A DNA stretch of 64,000 bases from Cyrtodaria siliqua (lineage: Eukaryota; Mollusca; Bivalvia; Adapedonta; Hiatellidae), in the NCBI GenBank assembly GCA_037043455.1, contig JAWPHD010002614.1:62001-126000 (forward strand), read 5' to 3'. The position numbers and the translations under genes are program-made. This document shows, one piece after another, positions 11,167 through 22,522 of this stretch. Each line of letters begins with the position of its first letter. The stretch's first letter is position 1. The notes beneath the pieces were generated by a model that was not told where the DNA came from, made no database searches, and was given only the letters and a program-made list of their open reading frames with translations.

Positions 11167-11774
11167 TCAAACAAACAAACAACGGAAATGGATTTGTCTC
11201 AGGCTTATGCTAACTAGTATTGTTATCCAGAAAACTGGACGAATTACATTCCTTTTATGTGCATTTTGTTTCAGGCAAATCGTGTGAGTTTCGTGTCGTG
11301 TGAGTTTCGATTTATGTCGATTTTATCTGCCAGTAAAATTTTGTCGAGATGCGATCTAGCCTTCCTCACATATAGTCATCATGGTTCGGAAAACGTTTGT
11401 AAACCATTACTCAGCAATGTAAAACATGTTAAAGGTGTCATTTGTGTAATGCATAGTATGTCTGTTCGTCGGTCGTAATGGAGTACATATTCTTACACTA
11501 ATAATTTGAGTTTTTTTCAAGTTTCTGTATCCTTCGGATTTGAACTGTTCTAAATACTACATCAGCTAATGCATTTTCAAGTAGAGAAAGACATTATTTG
11601 AATGATTACTTTGTCTCGTTGGTAAATCTGTCTATGGTTTTCCTGTTTCGTTGGTGTTAAGAGTGCAAGTTTTTGTTTTTTCACGTTTCGGTATGTAGCC
11701 TGCGGTTTTTACATTTATATAGGCTACATTATCTAATACACTTTCAGCGACAGTCTTCTACTGATTTCATTACC

Positions 11775-11917
11775 TGTCAACTGTTTTCCGGTTTCCGTCT
11801 GAGGGAAGGAAAGTTGCGCGAATGTAATATAATTGGCATAATTAAGGGACGTTAAACAGGTTTCTTATCATTTTCGGTTTTGAATTGTATGGCAAAATAC
11901 AATCATTAGGAATTGGC
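11775..11917 (+). repeat. Dispersed repeat R3 (right end of block B)
   Basis: Contains 'gaaggaaagttgc', 'ggcataattaag', GGACGTTAAACAGG, then the ATTGTAT hairpin region. It ends exactly where similarity between blocks B and C ends. Confidence 0.65.
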
Positions 11918-12809
11918 CGACACTATATACCGATTAAATAAGAGGTATGTGGGAAGATAATTATGTAAGTTCATGTTTATTTAATCTTATCAAATATGTT
12001 ATATACTTTTAATTCTGTTAAATACAAAGTGAGAACCAAAGTCCTTGACAAAAAGAAAGAATACCAATTACCATTTTGGGACCTTAAATTGCCTCAGATT
12101 GATAATAATAATCGGACCTATATTTCAAATGCTTCCAAAAGACAAAAAACACAATTGAGGAGTAAAATTATTTGGTTATATTTATTGGATTATGTCTAAA
12201 CCTTCAGAAAAATACAGTATTCTGATTCAGAAAAAAACCCACTTAATTCAGGTAGATTTGAACTGTTTTTTGTCTTAGTTTCGAATTGGCCCTTGTAAAA
12301 TGTGTCTCTGTATTTGAACATTGAATACATATTTCTTCATTAAAACATGTTTCTTTGCTACATTTCTTTTAAAATTGAGTTTCATAAATAATTTGGCAAA
12401 CTTCCCTGATACCCTGACTGATTCCCATCAAATGTGTAGGATTAAATACCAAACTGAGGCTTTGTAGAAAACATTACGTGATTCGAGCAATGATTTTCAT
12501 ATCCCATCCAACCCTTTCTCCAAGAAGCGAAAACGGGGTTGGCTTGGATATGAAACAAAACCTTAATTTCGGCTTAAAAGTTGCAAATTGTAAAACTAAC
12601 TCATTCAATAGGTTATTTTTAAACAGGTTATCATATGTTTTCAGTAAAAGATGTTTTTAAACGTATATTGATTGTCGAAATGTCCGTTATAAAAGCATGC
12701 TAATGTAAGCTTTCCCATCGCTTAATGGTACTAAGGCGAGACCTAGTAATAGCTATGATATTCATGGTCTGTTTCAAACTGTCAACAAACAACTTGAATA
12801 CTGGAAAAT
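11918..12809. other. No recognised feature
   Basis: AT-rich; a 67-codon and a 60-codon open frame without recognisable content. Confidence 0.5.
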
Positions 12810-12949
12810 ATTACGCTATTGCATGTACTATGTTGTTCAATACTAATATTACGCTATTGCATGTACTATGTTGTTCAATACTGATATTACGCTATGGCAT
12901 GTACTATGTTGTTCAATGCTGATATTACGCTATAGTATGTACTATTACA
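12810..12949 (+). repeat. 38-bp tandem repeat, about 3.7 copies
   Basis: Units start at 12810, 12848, 12886 and 12924 with ATTACGCTAT and contain 'gtactatgttgttcaat'. The units are nearly identical, so the array looks young. Confidence 0.9.
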
Positions 12950-14487
12950 AGGCACACCAGTTTTATTTATGTGATTTGCATGTAAAAAAAATGTTGGGAA
13001 ATCAAATTTATACAGAATTTAGCAATTATCTTCGTCTTTAAAACAAATCGGTAATGCCTTGGAGCAATGCATAATAGCAAATCTTGAATCATGCTAGGAT
13101 TAATGAATCCCCTAACGACCTTACATTGCGTGGGATGCCAAAATAATGCTGGTCATGGTTAACATTGTTATTGAAAACATGAGTTTAATACTAAATCTTC
13201 ATACGAGAACAATGTATATATACATTTATAAATATGCATAATCATTACTCATAATTGTACATAATTTAGTCCTAATAGTACTTTAAACAGGCTATCTATC
13301 TCTAACGTTAAATCAAATTAACTCAACTTGACAATGAACATCACAATTTAATAGTAAGTCGTAGTGTTCGATTTTATGCATTGAAATAAACTTTGCATAT
13401 ACCGTCAAGGTCCTTTATTGTTCAAGACACAAGTATTTATATATACAAATTGTTTTGAAAATCAGCTGTTGAAAATCAAATAATAAATATATTTCTATAC
13501 CGGCAATCAAACTTACTATTGATTTTCAAAAACAGTTGATTTTAAGTTAATTGTGAATTAATTTATTATATTTTATATCGTAACATGTATTGCACGTGTC
13601 ACTATATAATCATGTAATACAATATCTTACATGCTTACTTTAATATGTCTGAATTACAGTTGCAATACATAAGTTACCTAATGTATTAATTTAAAAAACA
13701 AATTGACCAGCTTGCATGTCTTTTATATCTATCTTCGCTTTGCTGTGAGCCACTGTTCGTAACATTATTATATTTGAAATCGGCCGGCCATTCTGAACCA
13801 AAAGAAAGACAGAAATTATTGGGACACAATGGCCGATGCGGACACCATGGCCTCCTACACATATATTCTTTAGGATTAAATAAACATTAACATATATAAA
13901 AGTATGTTATAAAATTAGCGACTGTACCGGCTTGTGCACTAAATTATGAGGGTATTTCAATTTTAGATGTACTACATTACGATACATTACAAAAACAGAA
14001 ATCGACTCCATAAATCAAACAATTGTGATCCGAATTGTACCTTTAGACAACGATGTTTTCGACGGAATATAATTATCCTGTCGTAAAAATATAGTAAATT
14101 AAGACACTTCACTTGTTTTATGGTGATTCTTCCGGTACTTCATGGGTAAAAACTCGACAAAACTGGCTATAAACGTTCGAACCTGTTACCGTCAATTAGG
14201 AATGAATTGGAACAGCTGGTGAAATCAGAACTAACAGAACGCAATCATTTATGATGTGTTTGTTTTTATATGTGTCATTAATTTCCCCAGTTGTTCTACA
14301 AAAAATTAACAAATGGAAAACTGTAATGAGAGCCATCCATTAATAAACAATTGAAAGAGCTATTAAGATGGATAACGTGCTTGAGTTCTGACAGTTATAT
14401 ATGAAAATTGGTATTGCTAGAAGCTGTAAAACACTTAACGAAGCTACATTTTCTCCACTGTGGAGTTTTAGATTCCGCGTTAGGACG
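12950..14487. other. No recognised feature
   Basis: AT-rich. The start (12950-13040) loosely resembles 10845-10960 ('gtgatttgca.gtaaa', 'tacagaatt'). No gene, RNA or array seen. Confidence 0.45.
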
Positions 14488-15238
14488 GTGACACACAACT
14501 GAGCACGGTCTTGTCCTATGGTAACATATAACTGAGCACGGTCTTGTCCTGTGGTAACATATAACTAAGCAATGTTCTTTACTGTGGTAACATATAACTG
14601 AGCACGGTTCTGTCCTGTGGTAGCATATAACTGAGCACGGTTCTGTCCTATGTTAGAATACAACTGAGCATGATTTTGTCCTACAGTGACGTACAGGTTC
14701 TGACCTGCGATAACATATAACTGAGCACGGTTCTGTCCTATGTTGGCATACAACTGAGCTTGATTTTGTCCTACAGTGACGTACAACTGAGCATGGTTCT
14801 GACCTACGGTAACATATAACTGAACACGGTTCTGTCCTATGTTGGTATACAACTGAGCATGATTTTGTCCTACAGTGACGTACAGGTTCTGACCTGCGGT
14901 AACATATAACTGAGCACGGTTCTGTCCTATGTTGGCATACAACTGAGCTTGATTTTGTCCTACAGTGACGTACAACTGAGCATGGTTCTGACCTACGGTA
15001 ACATATAACTGAACACGGTTCTGTCCTGTGGTAACATACAACTGAGCATGGTTTTGTCAGTGACGTACAACTGTGCACGGTTGGCAACTGTCCTACAGTG
15101 ACGTATAACTGAGCGCGGTTCTGTCCTACGGTGACGTATAAATGAGCACGGTTCTGTCCTACTGTGACGTAAAACTGAGCACGATTATGTCCTGCGTTGA
15201 CGTACAACTGAGCACGGTTCTGTCCGGCGTCGACATAC
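14488..15238 (-). repeat. 33-bp minisatellite with a 189-bp higher-order unit
   Basis: About 22 units of 33 bp, each with ACTGAGCACGGTTCTGTCCT or a variant. On the minus strand one frame reads an 11-residue repeat (LYVTVGQNHAQ) for 158 codons, and a second frame is open for over 200. From 14697 and again from 14886 the same series of variants recurs. The 189-bp higher-order unit equals six 33-bp units minus 9 bp, because one unit lacks ACTGAGCAT. Loss of 9 bp keeps the frame, but I see no start context, splice signal or flanking coding sequence, so I treat it as satellite DNA. Confidence 0.85.
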
Positions 15239-16912
15239 AAGAAAGCACTGTATTTTTCTATGGTGACAAAACCATGAAAATGGAGCGAGATCAACATTCC
15301 CTAAAGAATACACCACAAGCAATAAATTATGCAAATCCCAATTTAAACATAATTCGAAGAAACATTGGGTTCTACAGGAAGTGTAGTTTGTCATGTTTTG
15401 ACGATATGTGATATTATGTTTCAGAGTTGCAAGACTCAGTCTTTAATGGAATAATTAGTCGATTTATTTCAATGTATAACGATGTAAGTATTTTTTTATT
15501 CAGTAAGAGCATTACATTGTATAAATTAGTCTCTTACTTGTTATAATATGTGAAAAAAATAATCGGGACAATCTTAATATATATTATCTATTTACCATCG
15601 ACAGACTTAGCGGAATATCGCGTATTTGTCAATCTAAATATATTGGACGACTCTCAGTTAAAAACACTTATTCTATGATCCTTTGTGGTTTAGGTTTTTG
15701 CCTATAGCATGTGCCTAAATGGTATTTTGCAATATATAGAGAGCACCAGAGGCGTCTAAGATGTGAAAAAAACCTTGAGGATAAGGTTTGGAAATGGTCC
15801 TATGTTGTCAGACAAAAATGAAAGCAATCAAAAAAGCGCAACAGAGAAGTTAACATAGATACTAAAAACAGTTTGGGAAAAAACAAACACTTTGTTTTCC
15901 TTTTATTTCTAATTCTTAAGTATATTGATTGTTTTGCCTCTACGGTAACCTTATATAAGTTTAACATGCATAATGTTTGAGAAGAAATCAGTTGCATAGC
16001 AATATATCATTGAGAAAATTCTCGATTCCTACTTTTGACCGAGCTGCAAACACATTTAGCATACTGAACAAGTCTGACCTCATAAAAACGAGTCAAGACT
16101 TAATTATCCTTTCAATTTCCCTCATTATTTTTATGATTTAGTTGTTATGCCAAACCGTACGGAAAAGTCGCACATCCGGTTTATGAGCCTGCTGGGAAAT
16201 CAGTTATTGTTAATTTCTCCCAGATGGCGACCTGGTCTGCGTTGTGAAATGCTTCGAAATCGTTAAAGTTAAAACCGTACTCATAAATATAGCGTTGGTG
16301 ACAAACACAACATGTTTACTTGGATTAAATATTCCAGATTCGCGTGGCAGGGACCATTTTAAAGAAACAAATGATTGTAGATATGCAAAGTGTATTTATC
16401 GCGCTATTTGATGTTGGTCTTAAACCTGCAGATACATTAGTTAAGGCATTCGTTGTCGCTATTTATCATGTTTATCTTCAACATTTTTTTTTATCAGTTT
16501 GAGGACACCACGCATTTTTTTTCTCAAACATTGCTCAAATGATCGATTCACGAACAGTCGCGAGACCTTCATGCAATTGAACTGTGTAAGAACCATCAAT
16601 CTGCTCACCATCAATGTAAAATAAAAAAGACGATAAATGTTAAAAGAAATCTTTATCAACGAATGTACAAAAGTGAAAACGACAAATGTAAATGTTTGTT
16701 ACAAAAATTAATGATACAAAAACAGTAAAGACTTTATCGATGACATGATTGCTATTTGTGGTAAATTAAATATATTTAGTATATAAAAGACAAATAGAAG
16801 TAATACATAGAATTAATTTATGTGCGAAGCCTATTGTGTTTCAGTGATTATTAACTACATCTTTGTCTGTGACGGTGTAATGTATAATTTTTACGCATTA
16901 TAGAAAGGTGGT
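15239..16912. other. No recognised feature
   Basis: AT-rich; short frames only. No repeat matching other parts of the window was noticed. Confidence 0.45.
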
Positions 16913-17032
16913 GGGCTATACGGAGGGAGCGTGGGCGGGGCGGGCGGGGATACGGGAGACACGGGACGGTGTGCGGGAGACAATGAGCGGGGTTTGGAAG
17001 ACAAGGAAGCGAGGCGGGTCAGAAAGGGGCAT
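16913..17032 (+). other. G-rich patch with strong G-quadruplex motif
   Basis: A 120-base purine- and G-rich island in otherwise AT-rich DNA. At 16933-16949 it holds GGGCGGGGCGGGCGGGG (four G runs, one-base loops). No promoter or gene is evident beside it. Confidence 0.7.
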
Positions 17033-17104
17033 GCTTTTTTTTTTATAAAAATATCAATGTTTGAGAGTCGTTTTGGTTGTAATAATCCATCTATATCCTA
17101 TCAA

Positions 17105-17457
17105 ACATGAGATATAGGGTCCATTAGAAACCACAGCGTCCGAACGCAATGGCATCGTAGGTCAGCACTGTACTACAAACAAGGACTTGACCGTTGCAAG
17201 GCGGTAGCCCTATTGTCAACCCTTTTGTGGTTGTGATGTCGCTTGCATTTTTTATTACTTTTGCCTTCTCGTTTGTCTGTTTGCGTGTTTGTTTTTGTGT
17301 TTTGTGGTTGACTGTCGTCCTTGAATGCTGCTTTCCCTGTCCGATACTTTTATCTGTCTTGATAATACAACGAAAGAGACAAAAAAACAAAACAGAAACG
17401 GTGGTGAAGACAGGGTTACCGACTTGGAACGGTCAGTAGGCAATAAGGCCTACTGGT
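17105..17457 (-). mobile_element. R2 element (minus) split by an R1 tail (plus)
   Basis: 17105-17180 and 17353-17457 are the two halves of R2, seen unbroken at 20363-20545 and 46204-46378. Between them, about 17180-17352 is the end part of R1 (from ACCGTTGCAAGGCGG to 'cctgtccgatacttttat'), in plus orientation. R2's own hairpin (CAGTAGGC / GCCTACTG) lies at 17434-17455. This is a nested insertion with a clear order: R2 first, R1 later. Confidence 0.75.
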
Positions 17458-18184
17458 TTTATTTGAATCTGAAATGATTTTAAAATGAAGAATTACGATC
17501 TATTGTATATCATTATCTTGTCTGCCGTTCACGTTTTGTCTGCGCGATCGATAGTTTCGTCCGGATTACGTCGATTACGTCCCTTTTTTATCAATCGTTT
17601 TTCAGGTCCCATGCCAGGAATGCTAACGAATATGACCTCAATGGTAAGTGTAAATCGGTAAACAATGAGGTAAAGAAGACCACCATTTATAGACCCAATT
17701 CCCGACCCATTGTTCGGGTGAAAATTATAATGCAGTGAAGGTGTGTGTGTATAATATGATAGACTTCGCTTAGGTTTTAACTAGAATTGGCACAGAGCGT
17801 AAACAGAGCAAATCTCATTGATAAAGATCCTGAGAATATAACTAGTGTTCTTTAAATAGTATGTTTTCGTTTTGTTTTCCAGCGTTCTCTAGCACATTAT
17901 TTAAAAAAAAAAAAAAGCAACTTATTGAACGCTTTCAGAAAACGTCATAATATACAATTACTTTTAAAGGCAATATTTCCCTCAGCCAGTTTTTTTCTTT
18001 AACAAATTATTTTTACGGGAACACTCATCTCTATAGTATTTCACTGATGTTGAATGCCTGTTGACATTTTAGTTCCAATCTAATATCGCAAGTTGATTTC
18101 GAAAAAGGTATGACTGATCTGAAAAGAGTTTCCGTTTATCATTAAATTGCAAATATGCATTATTAAACCTTTCGACATAAAAAA
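17458..18184. other. No recognised feature
   Basis: AT-rich with an A run near 17908. Nothing else seen. Confidence 0.45.
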
Positions 18185-18640
18185 TATAGATATAAAAATC
18201 GAACAGGAATAGTAGCATTCAATAACAACTGTCAACCACAAACACACACAGAAACAAAGAACATCTATATATAAAAATGAATTACAGGCAAAATAAGGGT
18301 TTCCGCCTTGGATCGGTCAGTGGCAAAAAAGGCCACTGGTTGTTTAAACCAGGTTATAGGATGCACCAAACCTCACACTTACACTACTGTCATCCCACTA
18401 AAACGGGACAGTGTCAATAAAGAAATTCCCGCCATGAACTATTCTCTAACCAACAAGGCAGCATTAATAGGCAATATAAGTAAAACACAAAGATTCTCGT
18501 GTATATATAAATACAAAACAAATAGCCTAGAAAGCCACAAAGAAGGTACTCAATGACTTGGCAGAAGCTAGAGCAACAAGAGAATAAGCCATTGAGGGCA
18601 TGTTCACGCCCTCTAGCACCGGGTTGAGCAGAACTCAATA
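18185..18640 (-). mobile_element. R1 retroelement 3' tail (minus copy)
   Basis: Minus-strand copy of the same tail as 8848-9310. From right to left it carries the 'aatggcttattctcttgttgc' region, the 'gttggttagag' and 'tggcgggaatttctt' stretches and TTTGGTGCATCC. It ends with a complete hairpin (CAGTGGC / GCCACTG, 18318-18338) followed by ACCGATCCAAGGCGG. The piece at 18185-18260 belongs to the same 3' end. 18600-18650 ('cacgccctctagcaccgg') also resembles 23218-23245. Confidence 0.7.
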
Positions 18641-19139
18641 TTTAAAAAGCCAGTCGTACATAAATTTGAACCATCCCGAAGACGGTATGCATGTGATGGT
18701 GAACATGGAACCTTCAATGCGGTATTTTCACACCATTCCATAGCCAGCGGCGTATGATCCCAGTTTCTAACAAAACGCGTTGCTATAAACGAGAAAACAA
18801 TGGGCGAAATAAACAAAATGGAATTTAGTTGGGATCAGAGGTTATGAAGCCTGCGTGTCACATGTAACAGTCAAAAGAATAAATTAAAAAGCAGGCAATA
18901 TATCCTAAGGGTGATTAAATAATACCCAGAACCTTTAAAGGCTGGAGTAGCGGAACCACCTATTCGAAATTCAAGAAACCAAAAGTATTTAAATATGTAC
19001 CACCGATATCTGTAATATCTGGCACAGCGATCTCCAAAGATTGTAATAACAGTTCTGATTAAGTCGTAATAATACTAAGTGCAATCCACGAATGACATAA
19101 TCGTCCTATATAATTAACGGTATTGAGATTAGACAGATT
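18641..19139. other. No recognised feature
   Basis: No repeat or coding signal noticed. Confidence 0.4.
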
Positions 19140-19282
19140 ATTCGGAGAATCATGGATGACATCGGCGTATATCGAGGCAGTGACTTTATATTTCAATAAG
19201 TGCATTTAAACATGGGGAAAAGGGATAAATTGCTGAGTATCTGATAGTTCCCCATGCAATCATTTTAGAAGAAACCAACTAT
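19140..19282 (+). repeat. Fragment of segment x1
   Basis: Resembles 57615-57750 in the same orientation ('cggagaatca.ggatga', 'gcaatc.ttttag'). It directly precedes the reverse-transcriptase remnant. Confidence 0.5.
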
Positions 19283-20066
19283 ACTTAGCCGTATGTTGTT
19301 TTTATATTGCTATGAAAGAGAATTCATGTTGAGTCTTTTACCAGATACCCAGGCAGATGTTACTGAAGCCTTGACACTTCTCGATATCTGGATGAAATAT
19401 AGAACATTGACAACCCTTTCTTTTCTACTATGGTTAATAATATATATCCTAAAGAACTACAACTCAACAAAGTTAATAGTTTTGATATTAATGCTTCCTT
19501 TCTCGATTTACATCTCTCTATTGAAAATGGTAAAATAATTAGCAAAATCTGTGACAAGAGAGATGATTTTAATTTTGATATTGTTAATTATCCCCATTTA
19601 GATGGGGATGTTCCCCGAGCAACTTCTTTTTGGGTCTATGTATCTCAACTTATTCGTTTTTCTAGAGCTTGTACTCGGGTTGAGGACTTTATTATTCGTA
19701 ATATTTGTATAATTAAAAAGCTACTCCATCAGGGCTACCGTTACCATAAACTTCGTAAAACCTTCGTAAAAAAAATATTATCGTAACCTGATCTTCTTTC
19801 CAAATATAAAAGTAATTTAAGAACTCTTCTGCGACAAGGATTTCTATGGTGATGTGATTTACAAACGTAAGATCCTTGGCCATGATCACTTACAAACTGT
19901 CTTTGTTAAACTTGTTAAAAGATTTATCAAAAGAGGTTATGACCCTATCATTTTGAAACGTACTGCATGCTTGGTGGTGGACCCTTTTACAGTTCGCCAC
20001 TATGCTTTCCTCTTTAATTGTGCGATGACTGGACAGGCTATTGGCCCTACGATGACGTCTACCTAA
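19265..20066 (+). pseudogene. Penelope-like reverse transcriptase remnant
   Basis: Translation across three frames gives the C-terminal reverse-transcriptase region of a retroelement common in molluscs and cnidarians. It starts with FLYCYEREFMLSLLPDTQAD (about 19299-19355). Next is SRYLDE (19379-19396), where the catalytic YxDD motif is expected but the second D is E, followed at once by a TAG stop (19400-19402). After that come YPKELQLNKVNSFD, FLDLHLSIENG, CDKRDDFNFDIVN, LDGDVPR, SQLIRFSRAC, and KLLHQGYRYHKLRKTF ending at a TAA (19784-19786). The last part, FYGDVIY to CLVVDPFTV..YAFLFNC, ends at 20066. The family assignment to Penelope-like elements is from recall and could be another telomerase-like RT group. 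The element is dead. Confidence 0.75.
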
Positions 20067-20360
20067 AGCCCAAAAGGACCGTGACGTTTGCTGTTTTTCT
20101 GCAATCTTGTCTTGTCGTGCCCTCAATGGTTTATACTCGTGTTGCTCTGGCTTCTGCCAAGTCATTGAATACCTTCTTTGTGATTTTCTATGCTATTATT
20201 GTTGTTTTTTGTATTTATAAATACTCGAGCATTTTTGTGTTTTACTTATATTGCCTATTAATGCTGCCTTGTTGGTTAGATGGTTAGTTGATTAGATCAT
20301 GGCGGGGATTTCTTCATTTACACGGTCCCGTTTTATTGGGATGACAGTAGGGTAAGTTTG
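20067..20360 (+). mobile_element. R1 tail attached to the reverse-transcriptase remnant
   Basis: Sequence immediately downstream of the RT remnant, same strand, matches the stand-alone R1 copies at 8848, 18640 (minus) and 54890 (minus). This is the evidence that R1 is the 3' end of this retroelement. It breaks off near 20360 ('agggtaagtttg') before the hairpin found in other copies, and R2 begins in the opposite orientation. Confidence 0.75.
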
Positions 20361-20362
20361 AA

Positions 20363-20545
20363 AAAATGAGATATAGGGTCCTATAGAAACCACAGCGTCC
20401 CAGCGCAAAGGCATCATAGGTCCGCACTGTACTGCAAACAAGGACTTGAAAATACAATGAAAGAGACAAAAAACAACAGAAAGGGTGGTGAAGACAGGGT
20501 TACCGACTTGGAACGGTCAGTAGGCAATAAGGCCCACTGGTATTC
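20363..20545 (-). mobile_element. R2 element, short copy
   Basis: Unbroken R2 of about 180 bp from 'tgagatatagggtcc' to 'cccactgg'. The hairpin at 20518-20539 has one change that turns a pair into G-U on the minus strand, so pairing is kept. Confidence 0.7.
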
Positions 20546-20826
20546 ATTGGTATGTTATAGCATGTTTAACATTAAATAGGCATTACCTAATAACTAACGT
20601 GCACACACAAACTCATCAAGCGCTGCATAACAAGTACAAGTCGAGATATGGTTGTTCTGAGGCGAAGTATTCGTTTCATAATGATTAAATACAGTATTAC
20701 ACCAGTCAATGTTAATTTACACGTGTGACAAGATGGACTATATATTTATTGATCCATCTTGAGTTGGTTCAAATATGTTAAGTTATTTTGCCCCATACTA
20801 CATGGTAATTAGTGTACTATTTTCTG

Positions 20827-20900
20827 AAGCAGCGCAATAGTTCAGTTGATAGAACACCTGACTTGAAATCAGAAGGTCGAGTGTTTGAGCCCCGAAAGAG
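20827..20900 (+). repeat. tRNA-like sequence (SINE head or tRNA pseudogene)
   Basis: It has a box A-like TAGTTCAGTTG and a paired anticodon arm (CTGA / TCAG around loop CTTGAAA, anticodon TGA, which would be serine). A box B-like GTTTGAGCCCC follows, and then 'gaaagaggc' and a T run. The acceptor ends do not pair and box B is imperfect. I favour a SINE head or pseudogene over a working tRNA-Ser. Confidence 0.6.
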
Positions 20901-21189
20901 GCTAACCTTTTTTTTTTTATTTAAAAATTGATTGATTTTAAAATTGATCGATTGATATAGAGACTGTGCAGCTTTAAGATGTCAAAAAGTTGAGCGTGGT
21001 GAGGGAGGTGTGTTCTCAAAATGACGGTTTCCATATCCGCTTCAGAAGAACCTTCAATGATTATATTTTCTTTGTTTATAATCATGATTCGATCATTATT
21101 TCAGAATTTTCCTAGATTTTCAGAAATGTTAATGCCAAGTAAAGATTTCCGACTGACATTAGCTTCACGAATATAAACTCCCCATTATG
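20901..21189. other. No recognised feature
   Basis: A T run follows the tRNA-like sequence; 'ttgattga' repeats near 20930-20960. Nothing else seen. Confidence 0.4.
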
Positions 21190-22520
21190 AATGGCAATTT
21201 TCTTACCTTTCACTGTGTGATTTGTCCCATAAATATGACATTAGTTCCACAATCAATATGAATATATTGACTAAAAACGTAACTGTTATTAATTAGCAAT
21301 GCAAAATAATAAACTATGTGTATTTAACAATAATACACATTGTAATATGTCAAGTAATGCATACATGACCAAATGACAAATACTAAACGGCCGTTTTGCT
21401 TTCATATTGAGCTTCGGTTCATACTGACCGAGTTTACTTTATGTAACAGGCAATGTCCAGTTAATTTATTGAATGCGGTATATAGATTATATATATGTAT
21501 ATTAAATTAACATTTGACATGCACACATTCTGGAACTTGAAATAACAAACTTTAACAAACTTTAATGGTATTGTAAAAAGAAAATAATACATTGACAACA
21601 CCGCCCATGTCTTACATTTTATTCAGTATATAACCATGACCAATTCCTTATTACTATACTGTTTTATATAATACAACATTACAAATGTGTCTATCGTAAG
21701 ACACCTTCTTAGCGCCTCTTAATTATTCCAATTATATAAAAATGAATTATAGGATACATTCCTTCCCCGAGACAGAAACCGGAAAAATGGAAAACCACAA
21801 GCTACATACATACTGAAACGAGAAAAACGAGAAACAAAGATATATAAATATAGCAATGAATACGTTCTATTAACATCAACGAACACCCACGCGTTGCATT
21901 AAAGAAACGTGTTACGTTCACTTGAAGGTAGCAAGAAAAAGAATGATCATTCATTTTTATATCTTCGATTCCTTTCAATGTATGTTGATGTTCTGTCCAA
22001 GAAAAGTGTTTATAGGTATGTCCCTTATATCCCGTAAACGTAAAACAACACGTATTCTCCTTTCTGTCCTACACGCGGCTATTTAAGAGTTAAATATGAA
22101 TCCGAAGGAAATCATAAATTAATAGAATTTTATTTTTACTGATAGTCATGTTTATTTCCAAAGAATCACGTAATGTTTTGCACGTATTCTCTTAATACCT
22201 TACAAAGGACCTCTAGGTATCCCACCAAAACATATGTTCACTGACATTTAGACATAGCAATATCTCTGTGAATGTCCCTGGGCATGTTTAGATAAATAAA
22301 AATGTTCATGAAACTTCCGACTGGAGTATTCTGTTATATTCTGAATGTTTTAAATAATTGATATGTAGAAATTAATATGTTATACTATTCCTTCATGTTC
22401 ATCAATGTTCTACACTTTTGTTCAATGTTCTACACTTTTGTTCAATGTTCTACACTGTTCTTAAATATTTGGACCATTAATTGTAAACTGAATTACTGGA
22501 TCATGTAAACAAACTGTTAC
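21190..22520 (+). repeat. Segment duplicated directly at 45140-45965
   Basis: Shared landmarks in the same order: 'agttccacaatcaatatga', 'aaatactaaacggccgttt', 'tactatactgttttatata', an R3 copy (21690-21785), 'aacacccacgcgttgcatt' and 'ttactggatcatgt'. The copy near 45 kb is shorter through several deletions. No gene in either copy. Confidence 0.7.
22401..22460 (+). repeat. 20-bp tandem repeat, three copies
   Basis: Units of 'ttcaatgttctacacttttg' at 22401, 22421 and 22441; the last is imperfect. Absent from the 45-kb copy. Confidence 0.85.
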
Positions 22521-22522
22521 AT

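Larger units (their letters stand above)
9876..11917 (+). repeat. Right part of block B, direct duplicate of 60005-62284
   Basis: Near-continuous direct similarity to 60005-62284, roughly 51 kb away, from the Tc1/mariner right end to the phrase 'cattaggaattgg'. It contains AAGT microsatellite and an R3 copy. A small frame at 10295-10516 (GGILPDLEI, NNIKSFF) has a counterpart at 60626-60817, but the differences are mostly amino-acid changing. No gene assigned. Confidence 0.75.

Noticed and set aside
14565..15297. 158- and 214-codon frames through the 33-bp repeat as a real repeat protein
   Set aside because: Two frames are open together, a property of the unit; no flanking coding sequence or splice context was found. 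Kept only as a low-interest finding.
20827..20900. Functional tRNA-Ser(TGA) gene
   Set aside because: Acceptor ends do not pair and box B is imperfect; a SINE head or pseudogene fits better.
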